The notes: generated by a model not told the origin, from the sequence alone. A stretch of 64,000 bases of DNA from Xanthomonas bonasiae (GCF_017163705.1 NZ_JAFIWB010000001.1:124001-188000), one strand, 5' to 3'; positions 53,039-62,935 are shown, numbered from the stretch's first letter. Numbers and translations are program-made.

Positions 53039-55502
53039 GTTGCAACCCTCCGGCACGTTCGGCCGTTCGTTCACTGGCCGATAGGATAGCAGCCGCCCGC
53101 GCCCGCTCCGCGGCATCCCACAGCCGCGCCCGCCACGGCCGCCGTTCGCGCAGCTGCAGGCCGGCGTGTCCCAGCCACACGCGCAGCGCGCCGCCGTGCG
53201 GGGTGGTGGCGACCTCGGCGCCGGACGCCTGCCAGCGCGCCACCACCGCCGCCCGCGGATGGCCGAAGCGGTTGCCCTCGCCGGCCGAGATCAGCACCAG
53301 CCGCGCGCCGGTGGCGGCGACGAAGGCCGCCTGCGAGGAATGCGCACTGCCGTGATGCGGCGCCAGCACCACGTCGGCGCGCAGGTCCTGCGGCGCCTGG
53401 CGCAGCAGCCGGCGCTCGATCACATCGCCGATATCGCCGGTCAGCAGCATCGCGCCATGCACGGTTTCCACCCGCAGCACGCAGCTGGACTCGTTGTCGA
53501 GATAGGGAAAGCCGGGCGCCGGATGCAGGAAGCGGAAACGCACGCCATCCCACTCCCAGGCGGTGCCGGCCAGGCACGGCCGGTCGACCCGTACCGGCGC
53601 GCCGGCCGGCGCCTCGGCCAGGCCGACCGGCAGCGCCGCGCGCACCGCCTCGAAGCCGCCGGCGTGGTCGTTGTCGCCATGGCTGATCACGGCCCGGTCC
53701 AGGCGCGCCACGCCGAGCGCGTGCAGCGTCGGCACCACCGCGCGCTCGCCGGCATCGTAGCCGTCCTTGATCGCCGGGCCGGCGTCGTACAGCACCTGAT
53801 GCCGTACGGTACGCACCAGCACCGACAGGCCCTGGCCGACGTCGATCATCACCAGTTCCACTTCGCCCGCCGCCGGCCGCTCCAGCGGCGGCCAGAACAG
53901 CGGCAGCCACAGCAGCGCCGCCAGCGGCTTGCCCGGCACCGCGCGCGGCAACAGCAGCCAGAACGCGCCGAACAGCGCCAGCGGCAGCGCCCAGTCGCGC
54001 GCCTCCGGCAGCCACCACAGCGCGAAGCGGCTTTCGCCCAGCGCGGTGAACAGCGGCCAGCTCAGATCGAAGCACGCCGCCGCCGCGCGCCATGCCCACA
54101 CCCCGGCGCCGGCGTGCACCGCCTCCAACGCGCTGCCGAGCAGCGCCAGCGGCACCACCACCAGGCTCCACCACGGGATCGCCAGCAGGTTGGCGAGCGG
54201 CCCGGCCGCCGAGGCCTGGCCGAACAGCATCGTGCTCAACGGCAGCAGGCCCAGCGTGGCCACGCCCTGCGCCGACAGGAATTCGCGCAGTTTGTCGCGC
54301 CAGCCGCTGCCCGCGACCGGCATGCACCAGGCCAGCCAGGCCACGCCGAGGAAGCTCAGCCAGAAGCCGGCGGACAGCACCGCCAGCGGGTCGAACGCGA
54401 GCATGACGATCGCCGCCAGCGCCAGCGCATCGACCACGCGTACCGGGCGCCGCCACAGCCGCGCCGCCACGACCACCGCGATCATCAACGCGGTGCGCAC
54501 GGTGGGCAGCGCCATCCCCGACAGCACGGTGTAGCCGCCGGCACCGAGCACCGCCAGCAGCGCGGCGGCCTGGCGGCGCGGCCAATGCCGCCCCAGCCGC
54601 GGCCATAGGCGCCACAGGCCGCCGCCGAACAGCGCGAACGCGCCGGCGACCAGGCCGACATGGAAGCCGGAGATGGCGATCAGGTGGGTCAGGCCGGCGG
54701 CACGCAGGATGCGCCAGTCGCGATCGTCCAGCATGCGCGTGTCGCCGAGCGCCAGTGCCTGCACATAGCGCGCCGACGCATTCGGCACCGCTGCCGCGAT
54801 CCGCGCCGCCAGGCGCTCGCGCCAGGCATCGATGCCGTGCCCCGGCGCCAGTTCGACAGCCGCGTGCGGCGCGGTCACATAGCCGCTGGCGCTGCTCCGC
54901 TGCGCCAGCGCATACGCCTCGGCATCGAAACCGCCGGGATTGCTGAGCCCGCGCGGCGCGCGCAGGCGCACGCTCAGACGCCAGCGGGCGCCGGCATGCA
55001 GCGCCGTGCGCGGCCCAGGCGCGTGCGCACCGAAGTCGTCGTACCAGGCCAGTTGCAACAAACGCCCGCGCAACGGCGCCGGCTGCGCGGGATCGGCGTC
55101 CACCCGGAACATGAACCGCGTGCGCCGCACCTCGGCCTGCGGCAGCTCCACCACCTGCCCCTGCAGCGTCGCCACGCGCTTCTCCCAGTCGGCGGGCAGT
55201 TGCCGCGCCAGCACCATGCCGGCGATCAGCCCCAACCAGCCGCAGCCCACGGCGAAGGCGCCCAGCCATCGCCAGCGCGGCATGCCGACGCAGACCGCGA
55301 TGCCGCCGAGCAGCAGCGCCAGCGACAACGGCCACGGCGCCAACCGCGGCAGCCACAAGGCGCCCAGCACGCCGGCGGCGAGGCTGGCGGCGACGGCAAT
55401 GCCGAACGGGGCGACCGCAATGCCGTGCCACGGCGCAGACGTCGGCGCGGACGCCGGCGCCACGCGCTCATGGCCACTCGCGGATATGCGGCATTGCTGC
55501 AT
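52932..55502 (-). CDS. comEC: DNA internalisation protein ComEC/Rec2
   Basis: A large inner-membrane channel protein of 856 residues for uptake of single-stranded DNA. The N-terminal soluble/OB part and DUF4131 region (about 30-210), the competence domain with ISGFHVGLVAG (about 240-520) and the C-terminal metallo-beta-lactamase-like domain (about 580-800) with ISHGDNDHAGGFEAV and LAPHHGSAHSS are present, so the full form is encoded. The ATG at 55502 follows CCAAGGAGTGGCG. The 3' end overlaps exbB by 107 bases. Possible natural competence is implied but depends on other genes. Confidence 0.94.
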   Translation of the reverse strand: MQQCRISASGHERVAPASAPTSAPWHGIAVAPFGIAVAASLAAGVLGALWLPRLAPWPLSLALLLGGIAVCVGMPRWRWLGAFAVGCGWLGLIAGMVLARQLPADWEKRVATLQGQVVELPQAEVRRTRFMFRVDADPAQPAPLRGRLLQLAWYDDFGAHAPGPRTALHAGARWRLSVRLRAPRGLSNPGGFDAEAYALAQRSSASGYVTAPHAAVELAPGHGIDAWRERLAARIAAAVPNASARYVQALALGDTRMLDDRDWRILRAAGLTHLIAISGFHVGLVAGAFALFGGGLWRLWPRLGRHWPRRQAAALLAVLGAGGYTVLSGMALPTVRTALMIAVVVAARLWRRPVRVVDALALAAIVMLAFDPLAVLSAGFWLSFLGVAWLAWCMPVAGSGWRDKLREFLSAQGVATLGLLPLSTMLFGQASAAGPLANLLAIPWWSLVVVPLALLGSALEAVHAGAGVWAWRAAAACFDLSWPLFTALGESRFALWWLPEARDWALPLALFGAFWLLLPRAVPGKPLAALLWLPLFWPPLERPAAGEVELVMIDVGQGLSVLVRTVRHQVLYDAGPAIKDGYDAGERAVVPTLHALGVARLDRAVISHGDNDHAGGFEAVRAALPVGLAEAPAGAPVRVDRPCLAGTAWEWDGVRFRFLHPAPGFPYLDNESSCVLRVETVHGAMLLTGDIGDVIERRLLRQAPQDLRADVVLAPHHGSAHSSQAAFVAATGARLVLISAGEGNRFGHPRAAVVARWQASGAEVATTPHGGALRVWLGHAGLQLRERRPWRARLWDAAERARAAAILSASERTAERAGGLQRVGTGQGRWLADGAVAAVGRGRAGDRPGAVLEPAP

Positions 55503-55979
55503 ACGATCGCCACTCCTTGGCGGGGCACTAACGTGCGGATGGAAATGCGACGGCCCGGTTCGCGACCGGTGGCGACCAGCACGACGGAAACCGCATCGCC
55601 AGCGTCGCGCGCCGATCGACCGACCGCTATCGGCCAAGTCCAGGGCAGTGCGTAGGAATTCGCCTCAGCCGCCGCATCGGTCGGTGGCTGGGCCGCATCC
55701 CCTGCCCGACCGCAACGCGGCGGGCGAGGCGCACCGACATCGCTGCCGCGGCGAGGCAGGCCGGAACGCTCGACATCCCCGCCAAGTGGCCGCAGTGCCG
55801 TCGCTACGCACCCGCATCCGCGCCAGCGTCCCGATCGTCGTTGCGGCGGCACGCAGCAGCGCCAGGCGAGCGCAGCTACGGCGACCGTGCCGGGGGCACG
55901 CACGCGATCTCGCCCGGACCCGGCACGCCCGGCGACGCGGCCTGCGTCGACGCCTGCCGCGCGCGGCCCGGCAGTGCGA
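55503..55979. other. Intergenic region, 477 bases
   Basis: This lies between the comEC start and the 3' end of the oxygenase gene on the same strand. It should hold the comEC promoter. No repeats, hairpins with T-runs or credible genes were seen. Confidence 0.45.
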
Positions 55980-57446
55980 TCAGACCGGCGCTGGCGCCAA
56001 CGCCCTGGCCGGCGTCCAGTTGCCGTGCAACGACATGCGCATCCGCAACGGCACCTTGATGCGCGCCACCGGGCCATCGGCCATGCGCAGCGAATCGAAC
56101 ACCAGCAACTCGGTATCCTCGCCGTGCAGGTCGTTCAGCAGCGCGAGCACATAGCCGTCGCCTTCCGCCGCGTCGGCCGAACGCGGCACGAAGACCGGCT
56201 CCTGGAAGCATTGCGCATCGCCCGGATACCAGGCTTCGCTGGTGCCGGCCACCACATCGACATGCGCCAGCTGGTTGAAGAACTGGAACGGCGGCGCGCC
56301 GAGCGAGGCGTCGAACGGCAGCGTCGGATCGAACGCCAGCACGAAGCCATGCCGATACGGCTTGCCGCTGTAGCGTTCGTCGCAGCGCGGGAACTCGCAC
56401 GGGAATTCGGTCAGCGCCACCGGCTCGATCGCGCCGCCCTGGGCGCTGAGGTCGAACGTCCAGCGCATCAGCTGCGAGCGCAGCGTCTCCGGCGACGGCA
56501 CCGACCCATCGGCCTGCGGGAAGAAGTAGAAGACGTTGCCCGACGTCACCGGCATGTCCAGATAGAGCTTGTCGCCCTCTTCGTAGGCGTTGAGGGTATG
56601 GCCCTGGAAACCGTCCTTGGGGCCGGTGAACCAGCGCACGTCCTCGGCACCGCCGCCGCGCGGCAGCACGCCGAACAACTGCGGCAGATCCGGTTGCCAC
56701 TGGAAATGCTGCCCGCCCTGGCGCATACGCTGCACATCCACGGTCAGCGGAATGAGCGGGAACACGACATGGTGTTCGGTGACCGCGAAGTCGTGGATCA
56801 TCGCCGCGTACGGCGCCTCAAACCAGACTTCCTGCTTCAGCTTGCCCTGGGCGTCGAGCTCGAAATAGGCGATGTCCGGCGTGCCGTCGCCCTTGGCCTC
56901 ATAGGCGAAGCACAGCAGGTCGCCGTTGTCGGGATCGACCTTGGGATGGGCGGTGAAGGTGGCCGAGGTGATCTGCCCGCCAAAGTCCCAGACCCCGCGC
57001 GTCTGCAGCGTGTGCGGATCGAGCGCGTAAGGCAGCGCGTCTTCCTTCATCGCCAGCAGCACGCCGCCATGGAACAGCACGGTGGTATTGGCAGTGGTGT
57101 TGTTGGCGGCGGCCAGCGCATCGTTGGTGTGCACGTTGCGATAGACGCCGTTGAGCGAACGCCCTTCGCGGCGCTGCGCCAGCAGGCGGTCGGTCTGCAC
57201 ATAGCGGCGGCGCAGGCTGACCCGGCCAGCTTCGAAACGGAACGCGCTGACCAGGCCGTCGCCGTTGAAGAAGATGTCCTTGCCCAGCATCGGCGGGTAC
57301 TGCGAATCGGGCGAGACCTGGAAGAAGACGCCGTCGATCGCGGCCGGCACCTCACCTTCGATCTGCAAGTCGACCACATCGGCTTCGACGCGGCTGGGCT
57401 TGTACAGCCCGGTGAATTCGGGGATTTGCGGAAACAGCATGCTCAT
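55980..57446 (-). CDS. Carotenoid/lignostilbene cleavage oxygenase
   Basis: A 488-residue non-haem iron dioxygenase that splits a C=C bond into two carbonyl products. The four iron-binding His of the seven-bladed propeller are visible: H167 (TAHPKVDP), H218 (MIHDFAVTEHH), H283 (FQGHTLNAYEE) and H474 (SLHGNWTP). Bacterial members cleave carotenoids, lignin-derived stilbenes or isoeugenol. The company of an aldehyde dehydrogenase and an aromatic-acid exporter suggests a phenylpropanoid-like substrate giving an aldehyde. The ATG at 57446 is preceded by AAAAGGACAACACC. Confidence 0.88.
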   Translation of the reverse strand: MSMLFPQIPEFTGLYKPSRVEADVVDLQIEGEVPAAIDGVFFQVSPDSQYPPMLGKDIFFNGDGLVSAFRFEAGRVSLRRRYVQTDRLLAQRREGRSLNGVYRNVHTNDALAAANNTTANTTVLFHGGVLLAMKEDALPYALDPHTLQTRGVWDFGGQITSATFTAHPKVDPDNGDLLCFAYEAKGDGTPDIAYFELDAQGKLKQEVWFEAPYAAMIHDFAVTEHHVVFPLIPLTVDVQRMRQGGQHFQWQPDLPQLFGVLPRGGGAEDVRWFTGPKDGFQGHTLNAYEEGDKLYLDMPVTSGNVFYFFPQADGSVPSPETLRSQLMRWTFDLSAQGGAIEPVALTEFPCEFPRCDERYSGKPYRHGFVLAFDPTLPFDASLGAPPFQFFNQLAHVDVVAGTSEAWYPGDAQCFQEPVFVPRSADAAEGDGYVLALLNDLHGEDTELLVFDSLRMADGPVARIKVPLRMRMSLHGNWTPARALAPAPV

Positions 57447-57511
57447 GGTGTTGTCCTTTTGCTGGGTAGGGCCTGGCGCGGGGTGAGCCAGCGGGATCGC
57501 CGGCGGATGGG

Positions 57512-58984
57512 TCAGAACGGAGCGGCGTACGCTTGGTGCTGCACGCTGATCCAGTGGTCGGTGGTGAACTCGTCGATGATCCAGTCGCTGTTGAAGCGGC
57601 CGATGCCGCTGTTCTTCTCGCCGCCGAACATCGCCGACGGGTCGTCGTTCGGGCTGATGTCGTTGATGTGGGTCATGCCGGCCTCGATCCGCTGCGCGAA
57701 GCGCAGACCGCGCGCCGCGTCGCCGGTGAACACCGCGCTGGACAGGCCGAACTCGGTGGCGTTGGCCATGCGCAGCGCGTCCTCCTCGTCGGCGGCGCGG
57801 ATCAGCGGCGCGATCGGGCAGAACTGTTCGGTCTGCGCCAGCGCCGAGTCGTTGGCGACATCGACGAACACCTGCGGCGGCAGCACCTGCCCGATCGGCG
57901 CGCCGCCCAGCACCTGGCGCTGCCCCTCGGCCTGCGCGGCGGCCAGGCGCTGGGTCGCCGCCTGCAGTTGGCGGGCGTTGATCAGCGGGCCGATCACCGT
58001 GTCCGCCAGGTTGGGATCGCCCACCTTCAGCCCGCGCGCGCGCTCGACGAAGGCCTCCACGAAACGGTCGTACAGCGGCGCCTGCACGATGATGCGATTG
58101 CTGCTCATGCAGATCTGGCCCTGGTGCAGGAAACGGCCGACGATCGCGCCGGTCACCGCCCGCTCCAGGTCGGCATCGTCCAGGACCACGCACGGCGCGT
58201 TGCCGCCCAGCTCCAGGCCGACGCGCTTGAGCCGCGGCCCGCTGACGGCGAGCTCGCCGATGCGCCGCCCGACCCGGGTGGAGCCGGTGAAGGAGATGAA
58301 TTTCGGAATCGGATGCAAGGTGAAGGCATCGCCGATCTCGCCGACCTGGCCGACGACGACGTTGAACAGCCCGGGCGGCAGCCCCGCCTCCTCGTAGATG
58401 CGCGCCAGCAGCAGTCCACCGGTCACCGGCGTGTCCTCGGCCGGCTTGAGCACCACGCCATTGCCCAGCGCCAGCGCCGGGGCGACGGAACGGCTGGACA
58501 GGTGCAGCGGCCAGTTCCACGGGCTGATCACGCCGACCACGCCGAGCGGGCTGCGGTACACGCGGCTCTCCTTGCCGGCGATGTCCACCGGCAGGATGCG
58601 GCCGGCCACGCGGCTGGGCATGGTCGCGGCGGCCAGCGCGTCGGCGCGCAGCGCGCCCCATTCCATCTCGGCCTTCAGACGGGTGCTGCCGGATTCGGCG
58701 ATCAGCCAATCGACGATCTCGGCATGGCGGCGCTCGATGACCTCGGCGGCGCGCAGGAACACCGCGGCACGTTCGCGCGGCAAGGCGCGGGCCCAGTCGC
58801 GTTGCACCGCCGCGGCGGAACGGTAGGCCGCGTCCAGGTCGGCCCGCGACGCATTGGCGATCTCGGTCAGCAGCGACTGGTCGTAGGGATTGCGGTCCTG
58901 CAGCAGCGTGCCGGCGCTGCCGGGGCGCCACTGGCCGGCGATGTACTGCCCGGTGAAGTCGTTCGGGTATCGGCTATCGCTCAC
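57512..58984 (-). CDS. Aldehyde dehydrogenase (aromatic-aldehyde type)
   Basis: A 490-residue NAD(P)-dependent aldehyde dehydrogenase. Catalytic residues are N157 (SPWNWP), K180 (LKPAEDTP), E258 (GLELGGN) and C292 (GQICMSSNR). GRFLHQGQICMSSNR and the end GIGRFNSDWIIDEFTTDHWISVQ are the wording of benzaldehyde/vanillin dehydrogenases. It could oxidise the aldehyde released by the oxygenase encoded 65 bases downstream. The GTG start at 58984 follows AAGGACAACCACC and overlaps the FUSC gene by 11 bases. Confidence 0.92.
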   Translation of the reverse strand: MSDSRYPNDFTGQYIAGQWRPGSAGTLLQDRNPYDQSLLTEIANASRADLDAAYRSAAAVQRDWARALPRERAAVFLRAAEVIERRHAEIVDWLIAESGSTRLKAEMEWGALRADALAAATMPSRVAGRILPVDIAGKESRVYRSPLGVVGVISPWNWPLHLSSRSVAPALALGNGVVLKPAEDTPVTGGLLLARIYEEAGLPPGLFNVVVGQVGEIGDAFTLHPIPKFISFTGSTRVGRRIGELAVSGPRLKRVGLELGGNAPCVVLDDADLERAVTGAIVGRFLHQGQICMSSNRIIVQAPLYDRFVEAFVERARGLKVGDPNLADTVIGPLINARQLQAATQRLAAAQAEGQRQVLGGAPIGQVLPPQVFVDVANDSALAQTEQFCPIAPLIRAADEEDALRMANATEFGLSSAVFTGDAARGLRFAQRIEAGMTHINDISPNDDPSAMFGGEKNSGIGRFNSDWIIDEFTTDHWISVQHQAYAAPF

Positions 58985-60695
58985 GGTGGTTGTCCTTGGT
59001 GGAGGTGGGCACGCGTTCGGCATGCGCGGCGGTTGCGGCGCGGCCGGTTGTGGAAGGCGGCATCGCGGCTTCGGCGAGCGAACGGCTGGTCAGCCGCCGG
59101 CGCGCCCACGCCAGGCACTGCAGCGTGTCGGCGGTCGCTTGCCGCGGATCGCTGCAGGCCAGCAACCGGACCTGCGCAGCGCGCAAGCGGCGGTGCGCAC
59201 GCAGTGCCGCCGCCGCATCGGGCGCCCGCTCCAGGCGTGAGGTCAGGCGCGCGATGCGCCGCAGCAGCAGGCGGCGCCGTGCCGCCGGCGTGGCCGGCAG
59301 GATCAGCCAGTAGGTCGCGACCGCCAGCAGCACGCCGACGACGATCGCCGCCGCCTGGTGCAGCGCCACCGCGGCCGGCACCGGCGGCGAGCCGGGCTGG
59401 GCCACGAGCAGGAAGGTCAGGGTCAGATCGATCGCCATCCTGGCCGTGCGCGGTCGCTGCATCAGCCAGGCGCCCAGCAGCAGGAACGGCGCGGTGCACA
59501 GCAGCACCAGTAGCAGGCCCTCGGCATGCGGCAGCGCCAGCAGGCGCGCGCCGGCACCGAGGAGCGCGCCGGACAGCGAACCGAGCAGCACCTGCAGCAG
59601 CGCCTGGTTGCCCTGGTCGCTGCTGGAAAAAAGCGAGGCGAACAGCGCAGCGGTCATCGCCATCATCGCGCCCATCTGCCAGCCCGTGCCCCACCACAAC
59701 GCGGCGGCGATGGCCAGCGCGACCACCGGGCGCAAGGCCGCGCGCGACATCGCGGCGACATCGATGTCCCATGCCAGGCCAGATGGAAGCGAGGCCGCGG
59801 GTCCGTGCAGCGCCTGTCGCAGTTCGTCGAGCGTCGCGGCCAGCGCCGGCTGTCCGGCCGATGCGGCGTGCGCGGCAAGCAGGACGAGCCGATCGTCGGC
59901 CTTGTGCGGCATCGCCGGCAGCTCGGAAACGGTGGCCGCTGGCGGCTGCAGCGTCAGCGCGATCAGCTCCAGCAACGGGCCGGCGATGCGCCGCACCCGC
60001 AGCGCGACGCGACGCCCGCTCAGCGAACCGGCCGCGTCGCTCTCGATGTCCCGATCGAGCGCCTGGATCTGCGCGATGGCGGCCACGGCCGGCGCCGGTG
60101 CGGCGCCGCGCAGCTGCGCCTCCACCCTGCACAGGCAACGCTGCAGAACCGCCTCCAGGCGCACCGCCACGTGCTCGCCGCGCGCCGCTGCTGCCCCATG
60201 CAGCGATACCAGGCTTACACAGACGATCCCGAGCACGGTGCAGACCACGCGGTCCAGTGCCAGCCCCGCGTCGAACGCGCCATCGCCGAGGCCGAACAGC
60301 GCCACGATCGCCGCGGTATAGCCGGCCAGCACGAAACCGTAGTTGCGGAAATGGCGAAACAGGCTGCCGACGCCCGCGCACAGCGCCAGCCACACGGCGA
60401 TCGCCGCAAGCAACAGGGCCGGAACGCCACCGAGCGTGTGCAGGATCAAGGCGCCGACGATGGCCCCAAGCGCCGTTCCGACGAACCGTGCCACACCGCG
60501 TTCCAACAACAGCCCGCGGGTGGGCTGGGCGACCAGCCAGACCGTCATCGCCGCCCACCACGGATGCTGGATGCCCAGGCCCGCGGCGATCGCCAGCGCC
60601 AGCAACGCCGCAAGCGTCGTGCGCAATGCCCACGCCATCGGGCCATCCATGCCCAGGCCAGGTATCTGTCGCGAAACGAGCATCGGATTGGCCAC
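58974..60695 (-). CDS. FUSC-family (fusaric-acid-resistance-like) membrane protein
   Basis: A 573-residue inner-membrane protein of the FUSC/AaeB type. Two halves each hold several helices (about 20-165 and 320-460) and are separated by a soluble part, with a helical C-terminal domain (about 470-560). AaeB and related pumps export aromatic carboxylic acids, but they usually need an HlyD-like adaptor, which is not encoded next to it. First gene of the operon, divergent from the TetR gene across 173 bases with a strong palindromic operator. Export of the aromatic acid made by the next two enzymes is a reasonable role. Confidence 0.85.
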   Translation of the reverse strand: MANPMLVSRQIPGLGMDGPMAWALRTTLAALLALAIAAGLGIQHPWWAAMTVWLVAQPTRGLLLERGVARFVGTALGAIVGALILHTLGGVPALLLAAIAVWLALCAGVGSLFRHFRNYGFVLAGYTAAIVALFGLGDGAFDAGLALDRVVCTVLGIVCVSLVSLHGAAAARGEHVAVRLEAVLQRCLCRVEAQLRGAAPAPAVAAIAQIQALDRDIESDAAGSLSGRRVALRVRRIAGPLLELIALTLQPPAATVSELPAMPHKADDRLVLLAAHAASAGQPALAATLDELRQALHGPAASLPSGLAWDIDVAAMSRAALRPVVALAIAAALWWGTGWQMGAMMAMTAALFASLFSSSDQGNQALLQVLLGSLSGALLGAGARLLALPHAEGLLLVLLCTAPFLLLGAWLMQRPRTARMAIDLTLTFLLVAQPGSPPVPAAVALHQAAAIVVGVLLAVATYWLILPATPAARRRLLLRRIARLTSRLERAPDAAAALRAHRRLRAAQVRLLACSDPRQATADTLQCLAWARRRLTSRSLAEAAMPPSTTGRAATAAHAERVPTSTKDNHRER

Positions 60696-60706
60696 GGGCC
60701 CTTCTT

Positions 60707-60728
60707 AACTGAACTAATTCGTACAGTT
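60707..60728. promoter_or_regulatory. TetR operator, 22-bp near-palindrome
   Basis: A 22-bp site with 18 of 22 positions symmetric, ends AACTG and CAGTT and centre AATT. It lies 12 bases before the FUSC gene start, where a repressor would block the operon. Confidence 0.7.
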
Positions 60729-60771
60729 ATCCGCCCAGGAAAGGGTCACGTCAACATTTCTTTACGATGTC

Positions 60772-60779
60772 GTTCAGTT
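60772..60779. promoter_or_regulatory. TetR half-site GTTCAGTT
   Basis: GTTCAGTT repeats the right half of the palindrome at 60707-60728 (GTACAGTT) with one change. It lies 90 bases before the TetR gene and could support autorepression. Confidence 0.4.
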
Positions 60780-60868
60780 ATCGGCTATGTTATCGGCGAA
60801 GACTGCACCGGCCGCCAAGCGCGCCACGGCCTTCTTCCCTTCCGGATATCGACGAGACCCGCTGCACG

Positions 60869-61477
60869 ATGCGCAAGAAAACCGAAGTCCGCCGCCTGAG
60901 CTTCGCCAATGCCGCCGGCAAGCTGTTCATCGAACGCGGCTTCGGCGCGGTGACCATGGAGGCGATCGCGGCGGAAGCCGGCGCCTCCAAGGTCACGCTG
61001 TATGGCTACTTCGCGAGCAAGGACGCCTTGTTCGAAGCGTTCGTGGTGGAAGCCGGCCGCGGCGGTCTCGCCGCGCTCGAGGCGTCGAAACAGGACACCG
61101 ATCTGCAGCAGAGCCTGCTGCATCTGGGCACGGCCTACCTGGAGCTGGTGATGCGCCCGGATGTCGTCGCGCTCAACCGGCTGATCATCGGCGAAGCCGG
61201 ACGCCAGCCGCAGCTGAGCCGCATCTTCTACGAGAACGGCCCCAAGCAGACCCTGCTCACGATCTGCGACGTACTGGAAAGCCTGATGGAGCGCGGCCTG
61301 CTGCGCCGCGCCGCGCCGCGGCAGACCGGCCTGTACTTCAAGTCGCTGTGCGAAGCGGGGATGCTGGAACGGCAGCTGTGGGGACTGGACCCGCCGCCCG
61401 ATGCCGAGAGCCGCCAGGCCGCCGTGCTGAGCGCCATCGAGGCGTTCCTGCCTGCGTATCGTCCCGCATCGTCGTAA
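60869..61477 (+). CDS. TetR-family transcriptional regulator
   Basis: A 202-residue regulator with an N-terminal helix-turn-helix (AIAAEAGASKVTLYGYFASKD, about 32-52, preceded by FIERGFGAVTME) and an AefR-like helical ligand domain. It is divergent from the FUSC-dehydrogenase-oxygenase operon, whose promoter holds the palindrome that matches the spacing of TetR sites. It is therefore the likely sensor of the aromatic substrate or product. The ATG at 60869 is chosen as it gives the normal short N-arm; upstream Met codons lie inside the promoter. Confidence 0.9.
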   Translation: MRKKTEVRRLSFANAAGKLFIERGFGAVTMEAIAAEAGASKVTLYGYFASKDALFEAFVVEAGRGGLAALEASKQDTDLQQSLLHLGTAYLELVMRPDVVALNRLIIGEAGRQPQLSRIFYENGPKQTLLTICDVLESLMERGLLRRAAPRQTGLYFKSLCEAGMLERQLWGLDPPPDAESRQAAVLSAIEAFLPAYRPASS

Positions 61478-61613
61478 CCGAAGTCCGCACCGCACCGGAG
61501 CAGCAAGACCCACGTCTCTTCTCGCGACTGCGACGCGCAGGTACCGACGACTTCGCCGCATGTTCATCGGCCTGCGGCTAGCGTGTGCCTTTTATGGCGA
61601 AGGAATTCTGCGC

Positions 61614-62678
61614 ATGCGCAAGGGCACCGCACTGGTGGTCGGGGTCACCGGTATCTCCGGCTACAACCTGGCGAACGTTCTCGTTGCCGAAGGCTGGACC
61701 GTCTATGGGCTGGCGCGCCGCCCGGTCGCGCAGGAAGGCGTGATTCCGGTCGCGGCCGATCTGCTCGACCGCGACGCGACCATCGCCGCGCTGCGCGGGT
61801 TGCCGATCACCCATGTGTTCTTCTGCACCTGGACGCGGCGCGACACCGAGCAGGAAAACGTCGCCGCCAACGGCGCGATGCTGCGCCACCTGTGCGAGGG
61901 CCTGGACAGCGCAGCGCTGCAGCACATGGCGCTGGTCACCGGCACCAAGCACTACCTGGGGTCGTTCGAGCACTACGGCAGCGGCAAGGCGGAGACGCCG
62001 TTCCGCGAGAGCGAGCCGCGCCAGCCCGGCGAGAATTTCTACTACACGCTGGAGGACCTGCTGTTCGACGCCGCCGCGCGCCATGGCTTCGGCTGGAGCG
62101 TGCACCGCTCGCACACCATGATCGGCCAGGCCAACGGCAGCAATGCGATGAACATGGGCGTGACCCTGGCGGTGTACGCGACGCTGTGCAGGCACAGCGG
62201 GCAACCGTTCGTGTTTCCCGGTTCGCGCGCGCAATGGGACAGCCTCACCGACCTCACCGACGCCGGCCTGCTCGGCCGCCAACTGGCCTGGGCCGCGACC
62301 AGTCCGTCTGCGCGCAACCAGGCGTTCAACACGGTCAACGGCGACGTGTTCCGCTGGCGCTGGATGTGGGGCGAGATCGCCGCGTTCTTCGGCCTGGAGG
62401 CGGCACCGTATCCGGATGCGCCGATGCCGCTGCAGCCGCGCCTGCAGCACACCGCACCGGCGCAGTGGCGCGAGATCGCCGAACGCCATGGGCTGGTACA
62501 GGCGGACGTGGACCAGTTGGCGTCGTGGTGGCACACCGATGCCGACCTCGGCCGTGAGATCGAGTGCGTCAACGACATGACCAAGAGCCGCGATCTGGGC
62601 TTCCTCGGCTATTACGACAGCCGCGCGTCGTTCCTGGAGCTGTTCGCGCGGCTGCGCGCGCAGCGGGTGATTCCCTGA
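61614..62678 (+). CDS. PRISE-family short-chain reductase
   Basis: A 354-residue extended short-chain dehydrogenase related to progesterone 5-beta-reductase/iridoid synthase. The NADPH loop is GVTGISGYNLANVL (about 10-23), followed by LARRP; the active-site Lys is in TGTKHYLG and the Tyr in ENFYYTLEDLL. Family enzymes reduce enone C=C bonds. GAAGGAATTCTGCGC is the ribosome site of the ATG at 61614. It lies 136 bases after the TetR gene, so it may be under the same control, and an enone-type substrate from phenolic compounds is possible. Confidence 0.88.
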   Translation: MRKGTALVVGVTGISGYNLANVLVAEGWTVYGLARRPVAQEGVIPVAADLLDRDATIAALRGLPITHVFFCTWTRRDTEQENVAANGAMLRHLCEGLDSAALQHMALVTGTKHYLGSFEHYGSGKAETPFRESEPRQPGENFYYTLEDLLFDAAARHGFGWSVHRSHTMIGQANGSNAMNMGVTLAVYATLCRHSGQPFVFPGSRAQWDSLTDLTDAGLLGRQLAWAATSPSARNQAFNTVNGDVFRWRWMWGEIAAFFGLEAAPYPDAPMPLQPRLQHTAPAQWREIAERHGLVQADVDQLASWWHTDADLGREIECVNDMTKSRDLGFLGYYDSRASFLELFARLRAQRVIP

Positions 62679-62857
62679 CGGTCGCAGCATCGGCGGGATA
62701 GCCGCCGCCGCTGTGAGAGCGGCGGTGCGGGATTGCCGAATTGATGGACGCTTGAGCGGTCTTCATGCGGTTGGTCGCCCCTGTTGCGGGAGCGACTCCA
62801 CATGCCTCGGCCCATCAGCCCATCGGTTCCGCGACCGGACAGACGCCGACTTCGCTC

Positions 62858-62935
62858 GTCGCGGCTGAAGCCGCTCCTACAGTGGCTTGCGGGCGACCGG
62901 CTGGGTGCACTGTGGGAGGGACTTCAGTCCCGACT
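62858..62935. repeat. REP composite, unit 1
   Basis: An inverted REP (62858-62882), a 28-base spacer with GCGGGCGACCGGCTGGGTGC, and a direct but degenerate REP (62911-62935, GGGAGGGACTTCAGTCCCGA) make up this unit. It is 78 bases long. Confidence 0.8.

Noticed and set aside
57533-60712. 1059-codon open frame on the plus strand
   Set aside because: It lies opposite the dehydrogenase and FUSC genes, has Arg/Ala/Pro runs and no ribosome site.
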